A stretch of DNA of 9,435 nucleotides, taken from NCBI GenBank assembly GCA_033721095.1, contig JAWWBG010000097.1, forward strand, positions 1 to 9,435, in the 5' to 3' direction. Below the pieces are notes generated by a model, which saw only the letters and a list, made by a program, of their open reading frames with translations, had not been told where the DNA came from and made no database searches. Made by a program: the position numbers and the translations under genes. This document shows, one piece after another, positions 6,747 through 9,435 of the stretch (position 1 is its first letter; every line of letters begins with the position of its first letter). This DNA is from JAWWBG01 sp033721095 (GTDB taxonomy: Bacteria > Actinomycetota > Nitriliruptoria > Nitriliruptorales > Nitriliruptoraceae).

Positions 6747-7851
6747 CGCGGCAGCTGACCGCCCGCTCCGAGGGCTGCGCATTGGCGTCACCGGAGCTCG
6801 CAAGAGCGCCGAGTTGGCCCGAGCGCTCGAGCGCAAGGGTGCGCAGGCGGTCCTCGGGCCAACGACCGCTGGCGACCTGCCGGCCGATCCCCAGCTCGTA
6901 CTCGAGCAGACACGGGCGATCCTGGCGGCCGAACCGACGTGGGTCGCGTGCACAACGGGCATGGGTGTGCGCAGCTGGCTGGCAGCGGCGCATGCCGAGC
7001 CAGCTCTCGAGATGGCCATAGAAGCGTTGTTGGCACGAACGAGGGTCGTCGCACGCGGCGCCAAGGCCGAGGGGGCGTTGCGGGCCATCGGCGTCCGCCC
7101 CGAGTTCATCCCGCCGCGCGAGCTGGACGCTGACGTCGTCGCCTGGCTCACCGAGCACGTGGCTCCGGGCGACGTCGTCGCGGCGTGCCTGCACAGCCAG
7201 CCGGAGGACATCTTCGATCCGGTTCGAGCAGCCGGGGCCACGGTCCTCACCGTGTCGCCATACCGGTCAGCGCTTCCGGACAACCCGGCCCCTGCAGTCG
7301 AACTGTTGCAGCAGCTGCTCGAAGGGCGGCTGCAGATCGTCGCCTTCACGTCGCCCGGAGCGGTCCGAGGGTTCGTGGACATCGCGACCCAACACGAGCT
7401 CATCGACCAAGTCCGCGAGGCTGGTGCATCGGCTGCCGCACTTGCGGCCGTCGGGGTCGCGACGGCCAGCGAAGTGGAGCGGCACGGGCTGCCCGTGTCG
7501 ATCATGCCCGCACGGCCACGGACCGGAGCGCTCATCAAGGAGATTGTCTGGTGGGCGCGCCCCGACGGCGGACGTCGCAGCCCCACTGTCGTGCAGCTGG
7601 ACCCGCGCCAGCTCACTGCAGCGATCCAGGAAGACGTGGTCGAGCTGCCGCCCATCGAGTATGAGGTGCTGGCGACCCTGGCGCGACGCCCCCTTCGCGC
7701 CGTCTCCACCGACGTGATCGCAACCGAGGTCTGGGGGGACCCCAGCCACGCCGCCCGGGTCCCCGACGCAGTGTCACGACTGCGTGATCGGCTGGCAGGG
7801 TCGGTCTCGATCGAGGCCGTTCGCGGCGCCGGCTACACCCTCCAGCCCTGA
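6739..7851 (+). CDS. HemD-like (uroporphyrinogen-III synthase) domain fused to OmpR-type winged-helix DNA-binding domain; NnaR-like regulator
   Basis: A 370-residue fusion. Residues about 12-265 have the two-lobed uroporphyrinogen-III synthase pattern: LRGLRIGVTGARKSAELARAL at the start in part, VACTTGMGVRSW (69-80), VVARGAKAEGALRAIGV (103-119) and VAFTSPGAVRGF (201-212). Residues about 290-370 form an OmpR/PhoB winged helix: LPPIEYEVLATLARRP, the recognition-helix region VPDAVSRLRDRL (341-352) and the wing phrase VRGAGYTL (361-368). No receiver domain exists, so this is not a two-component regulator. The same layout is found in NnaR, a nitrate/nitrite assimilation activator of Streptomyces and mycobacteria, and in Rv0260c. 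Here it is likely a transcription factor sensing a tetrapyrrole-like or other ligand; whether it still makes uroporphyrinogen III is uncertain. The GTG start overlaps the Ddn gene by eight bases and lacks a clear ribosome binding site, suggesting translational coupling. Confidence 0.88.
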   Translation: MADAAADRPLRGLRIGVTGARKSAELARALERKGAQAVLGPTTAGDLPADPQLVLEQTRAILAAEPTWVACTTGMGVRSWLAAAHAEPALEMAIEALLARTRVVARGAKAEGALRAIGVRPEFIPPRELDADVVAWLTEHVAPGDVVAACLHSQPEDIFDPVRAAGATVLTVSPYRSALPDNPAPAVELLQQLLEGRLQIVAFTSPGAVRGFVDIATQHELIDQVREAGASAAALAAVGVATASEVERHGLPVSIMPARPRTGALIKEIVWWARPDGGRRSPTVVQLDPRQLTAAIQEDVVELPPIEYEVLATLARRPLRAVSTDVIATEVWGDPSHAARVPDAVSRLRDRLAGSVSIEAVRGAGYTLQP

Positions 7852-7873
7852 CACGACGCCCACGTCGGTCGTG
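7852..7873 (+). terminator. Weak hairpin after the HemD-like gene, possible terminator
   Basis: CACGAC (7852-7857) pairs with GTCGTG (7868-7873) around a 10-base loop directly after the stop codon. A smaller hairpin, GCGC-TCCT-GCGC (7873-7884), follows. Neither has a T-run, so intrinsic termination is doubtful. The rest of the 98-base gap to the next gene holds no recognisable promoter. Confidence 0.2.
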
Positions 7874-7949
7874 CGCTCCTGCGCGAATTCTCCTGCAGAC
7901 CTCGCCCTCGAGTGCCACCATGGTCATGCAGGACAGGGAGGTTGACATC

Positions 7950-8438
7950 ATGGGCGACATCAGCACCGTGATCGGCCTCGTCACCGAGGACGAAGCCGAC
8001 GCGACCGTTGAGGACCTGCAAACCCATGGTCTGCGGGCCGAGGACATCGAGGTCTTCCAGCCTCGACCCGGCGACTACCAGATCGCCGACCAGCTGCTCC
8101 ACGAGGAGGCGGCCGGTGCCGCCCGGACGGCCCTTGCCGGCACCGCCATCGGCCTGTTGGTGGGGTTGGTCGCGGGGGTCGGGCTGGCCGAGTCGGCAGG
8201 TGTGATCCTGCTGATCACGATCGGGATTGGCGCGTTCGGTGCCCTGATCGGCGGCATGGTCGGGCTGGCCGCACACGACCAGCTCGACGACGACCCCACG
8301 CGGTTCCGCACGATCGAGGCCGGCACGCAGAAGCGGGTGATCGAGGTCCACGACGAGCACTGGCGCAACCGTGCCCGGCGGATCCTCGAACGCCACGGCG
8401 CCGAGATCCTCGAGAACGACCAGCCCGTCACGGACTGA
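7950..8438 (+). CDS. Small membrane protein of general-stress (YflT/DUF1269-like) type with glycine-rich hairpin
   Basis: A 162-residue protein of unknown function. The N-terminal part (1-40) has the pattern of general stress protein domains, 'TVIGLVTEDEADATVEDL....LRAEDIEV', a small alpha/beta fold. Two hydrophobic Gly/Ala-rich helices follow (about 57-81 and 83-108), with glycine-zipper spacing, likely a membrane hairpin. The C-terminal part (127-156) returns to a beta-strand and helix ending in HGAEIL, resembling the closing half of the same fold. So the membrane hairpin seems to be inserted between two halves of one soluble domain. ATG 7950 is chosen because GGGAGG at 7936-7941 lies eight bases upstream; earlier in-frame ATGs at 7920 and 7926 lack this. 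It is tail-to-tail with the next gene, 13 bases apart. The family assignment is by pattern and moderate. Confidence 0.75.
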   Translation: MGDISTVIGLVTEDEADATVEDLQTHGLRAEDIEVFQPRPGDYQIADQLLHEEAAGAARTALAGTAIGLLVGLVAGVGLAESAGVILLITIGIGAFGALIGGMVGLAAHDQLDDDPTRFRTIEAGTQKRVIEVHDEHWRNRARRILERHGAEILENDQPVTD

Positions 8439-8451
8439 CGCCCGGACCAAC

Positions 8452-9225
8452 TCAGCTCGGTCGCGGCGTCGTCCCGAGGAACCCGAACACGTCCCGTCCG
8501 TCGGTCGGTCCCGGCACCCACGCGTCGGTGGCCAACGCTGCGCCGAGGACCGAACGCCCCTCGATTGGCGCCCACGTGGAACCCACTCTCCCGGTGCCCT
8601 GGGCGTCGAGCCACGCACCCAGCTGGATGCGATCCGGGCCAGCGGCATGGAAGACCACGTGGCCTGCGCTGGCCGTCGATCGCAGGTCGTCAAGCCCGGC
8701 GAGCACGTCGAGCAAGTCGTCGAGGCGCAGTGGAGCGTGCAGGTTTCCGCGCGCGGGTGCGTCCGCCGGCAGTGAACGGACGGCGGCGAGGAGTGCCGGC
8801 GTCACGATCAGCCCGACGCGCAGGACGACCGTCGGGAGATCGGCGTCCTGGAGCAACGACTCGACGCGACCCTTCGCCGCTCGGAAGTCGTCGCCCTGAC
8901 CCGCGCCCAGGACGGACAGGGCGATGACGCGCTGGACCCCGGCGTGCTCGGCTGCCGTGGCCAGGGTCGCGGCGGCCACCTCCATGGGGATCCGCGCCGA
9001 CCCGAGCAGCCCCGGGCCGAGGTGGATCACCGTGTGGACCTGCTCGAGGGCGGCCTCGAGCCGACCCTCGTCGTCGGCGTCACCGTTCGCGACGATGGCT
9101 CCGGCCGCACGGAGCGAGTCGTCGACCCCGGCGCCGTACGCCCGCACCTCGCCGCCGGCAGCGAGGATCCGGCGGACGACGGCGGCACCGGTCGAGGTGT
9201 GCGCATCGGTGACGAGAACGGGCAC
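8452..9225 (-). CDS. NAD(P)-binding NmrA-like atypical short-chain dehydrogenase/reductase protein
   Basis: A 257-residue Rossmann-fold protein. The first strand and helix (VLVTDAHTSTGAAVVRRIL, residues 3-21) align with the usual VTGATGxxG dinucleotide loop, but the first two glycines are replaced by Asp6 and His9 or neighbours; only Gly13 remains. Later family elements are present: an acidic GDADD after strand 3 (48-52), VHTVIHLGP (63-71), the strand 5 region VQRVIALSVLGAG (97-109) with Ser104, and AAKGRVESLL (116-125) with Lys118 ahead of VVLRVGLI. There is no classical Tyr-X3-Lys catalytic pair, so it is an atypical SDR: either a redox enzyme or a NAD(P)-sensing regulator. The GTG start at 9225-9223 has only a weak AAGG upstream. 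It lies 39 bases after a minus-strand gene and probably shares its transcript. Confidence 0.8.
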   Translation of the reverse strand: MPVLVTDAHTSTGAAVVRRILAAGGEVRAYGAGVDDSLRAAGAIVANGDADDEGRLEAALEQVHTVIHLGPGLLGSARIPMEVAAATLATAAEHAGVQRVIALSVLGAGQGDDFRAAKGRVESLLQDADLPTVVLRVGLIVTPALLAAVRSLPADAPARGNLHAPLRLDDLLDVLAGLDDLRSTASAGHVVFHAAGPDRIQLGAWLDAQGTGRVGSTWAPIEGRSVLGAALATDAWVPGPTDGRDVFGFLGTTPRPS

Positions 9226-9264
9226 GCAGACGGCCTTGGGCGTGAGCCGCGGACGGTAGGGCGA

Positions 9265-9435
9265 TCAGGCCTTTGAGACGTTGAGCGAAACCACGCGAAC
9301 GTCGAGCTCGGCGTCCTCGGCCAGCGCTTCGAGGTACTCGAGGCCGCCGCCGATGACCATCTTGCTGGCGCCGTAGCGTTTGCGCTGCCGAACCTCCAAC
9401 CGACGGGCCAGCCTCGACAGCAACCAGATCAGGAC
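9265..9435 (-). CDS. C-terminal fragment of an unidentified protein; enters from the right edge
   Basis: The last 56 codons of a minus-strand gene, ending in TGA at 9267-9265. The frame is open to the window edge with nearly every third codon position G or C, which supports real coding. The fragment begins VLIWLLSRLARRLEVRQRKR, possibly the end of a membrane helix followed by a very basic stretch, then YGASKMVIGGGLEYLEALAE and a final strand-like tail VRVVSLNVSKA. I do not recognise the family. It is 39 bases upstream of the NmrA-like gene on the same strand with no obvious terminator between, so the two are probably co-transcribed. Confidence 0.6.
   Translation of the reverse strand, partial: VLIWLLSRLARRLEVRQRKRYGASKMVIGGGLEYLEALAEDAELDVRVVSLNVSKA

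Noticed and set aside
4233..7709. Open frame of 1,158 codons on the minus strand, antisense to thiC, the oxidoreductase and most of the HemD-like gene
   Set aside because: It is an effect of very high GC with few stop codons. Its translation is low-complexity and rich in Arg, Ala and Val, shows no family motif, and lies opposite three well-recognised genes.
7942..7947. TTGACA, a perfect consensus -35 hexamer
   Set aside because: It lies between the ribosome binding site and the ATG of the stress-type gene, and no -10 hexamer follows at 16-18 bases; chance match.
8426..8440. 5-bp hairpin CGTCA-CGGAC-TGACG across the stop of the stress-type gene
   Set aside because: Short stem, no T-run on either strand and mostly within coding sequence; not enough to call a bidirectional terminator.

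Overview
The window is very GC-rich, with a strong G/C bias at third codon positions, many GTG starts and dense gene packing. A predicted F420-dependent Ddn-family oxidoreductase, a HemD domain fused to a winged helix, and an ABC ATPase fused to a cyclic-nucleotide-binding domain (like the Mycobacterium tuberculosis Rv0072-Rv0073 and Rv2563-Rv2564 pairs) all point to Actinomycetota. Genus cannot be told from the sequence. No phage, transposon, CRISPR, tRNA or rRNA signal is visible, and no gap between genes is longer than about 130 bases.

Layout. On the minus strand at 1-1416, an MFS transporter is followed after 12 bases by the first 28 codons of a helical-repeat protein that runs off the left edge. 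A short divergent region (1417-1541) with a 13-bp perfect palindrome separates the MFS gene from a plus-strand tandem DUF427 protein (1542-2288). That gene ends in a 4-base CTAG shared with a convergent minus-strand ABC module: an FtsX-type permease (3253-4308) and its ATPase with a C-terminal cyclic-nucleotide-binding domain (2285-3256), joined by an ATGA overlap.

Divergent from the permease is a TPP riboswitch (4426-4506) that contains the ribosome binding site of thiC (4509-6254). Downstream on the same strand come a Ddn-like F420-dependent oxidoreductase (6285-6746) and, overlapping it by 8 bases, a HemD-winged-helix regulator (6739-7851). Next is a small membrane stress-type protein (7950-8438). 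The right end holds a minus-strand NAD(P)-binding NmrA-like protein (8452-9225) preceded by the last 56 codons of an unidentified protein that enters from the right edge (9265-9435).

How they work together. thiC makes the HMP pyrimidine of thiamine and is predicted to be switched off by TPP through masking of its ribosome binding site. The two genes after it could share its transcript, which would put a tetrapyrrole-type sensor/regulator and an F420 enzyme partly under TPP control; this is inference from spacing. The ABC module is a MacB/LolCDE-type machine whose ATPase may be gated by cAMP or a related ligand. The long antisense open frames in this window (up to about 1,150 codons) are GC-driven shadows. 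Nothing here is clearly a novel multi-gene system; the most unusual points are the regulator in the thiC cluster and the nucleotide-gated ABC module.
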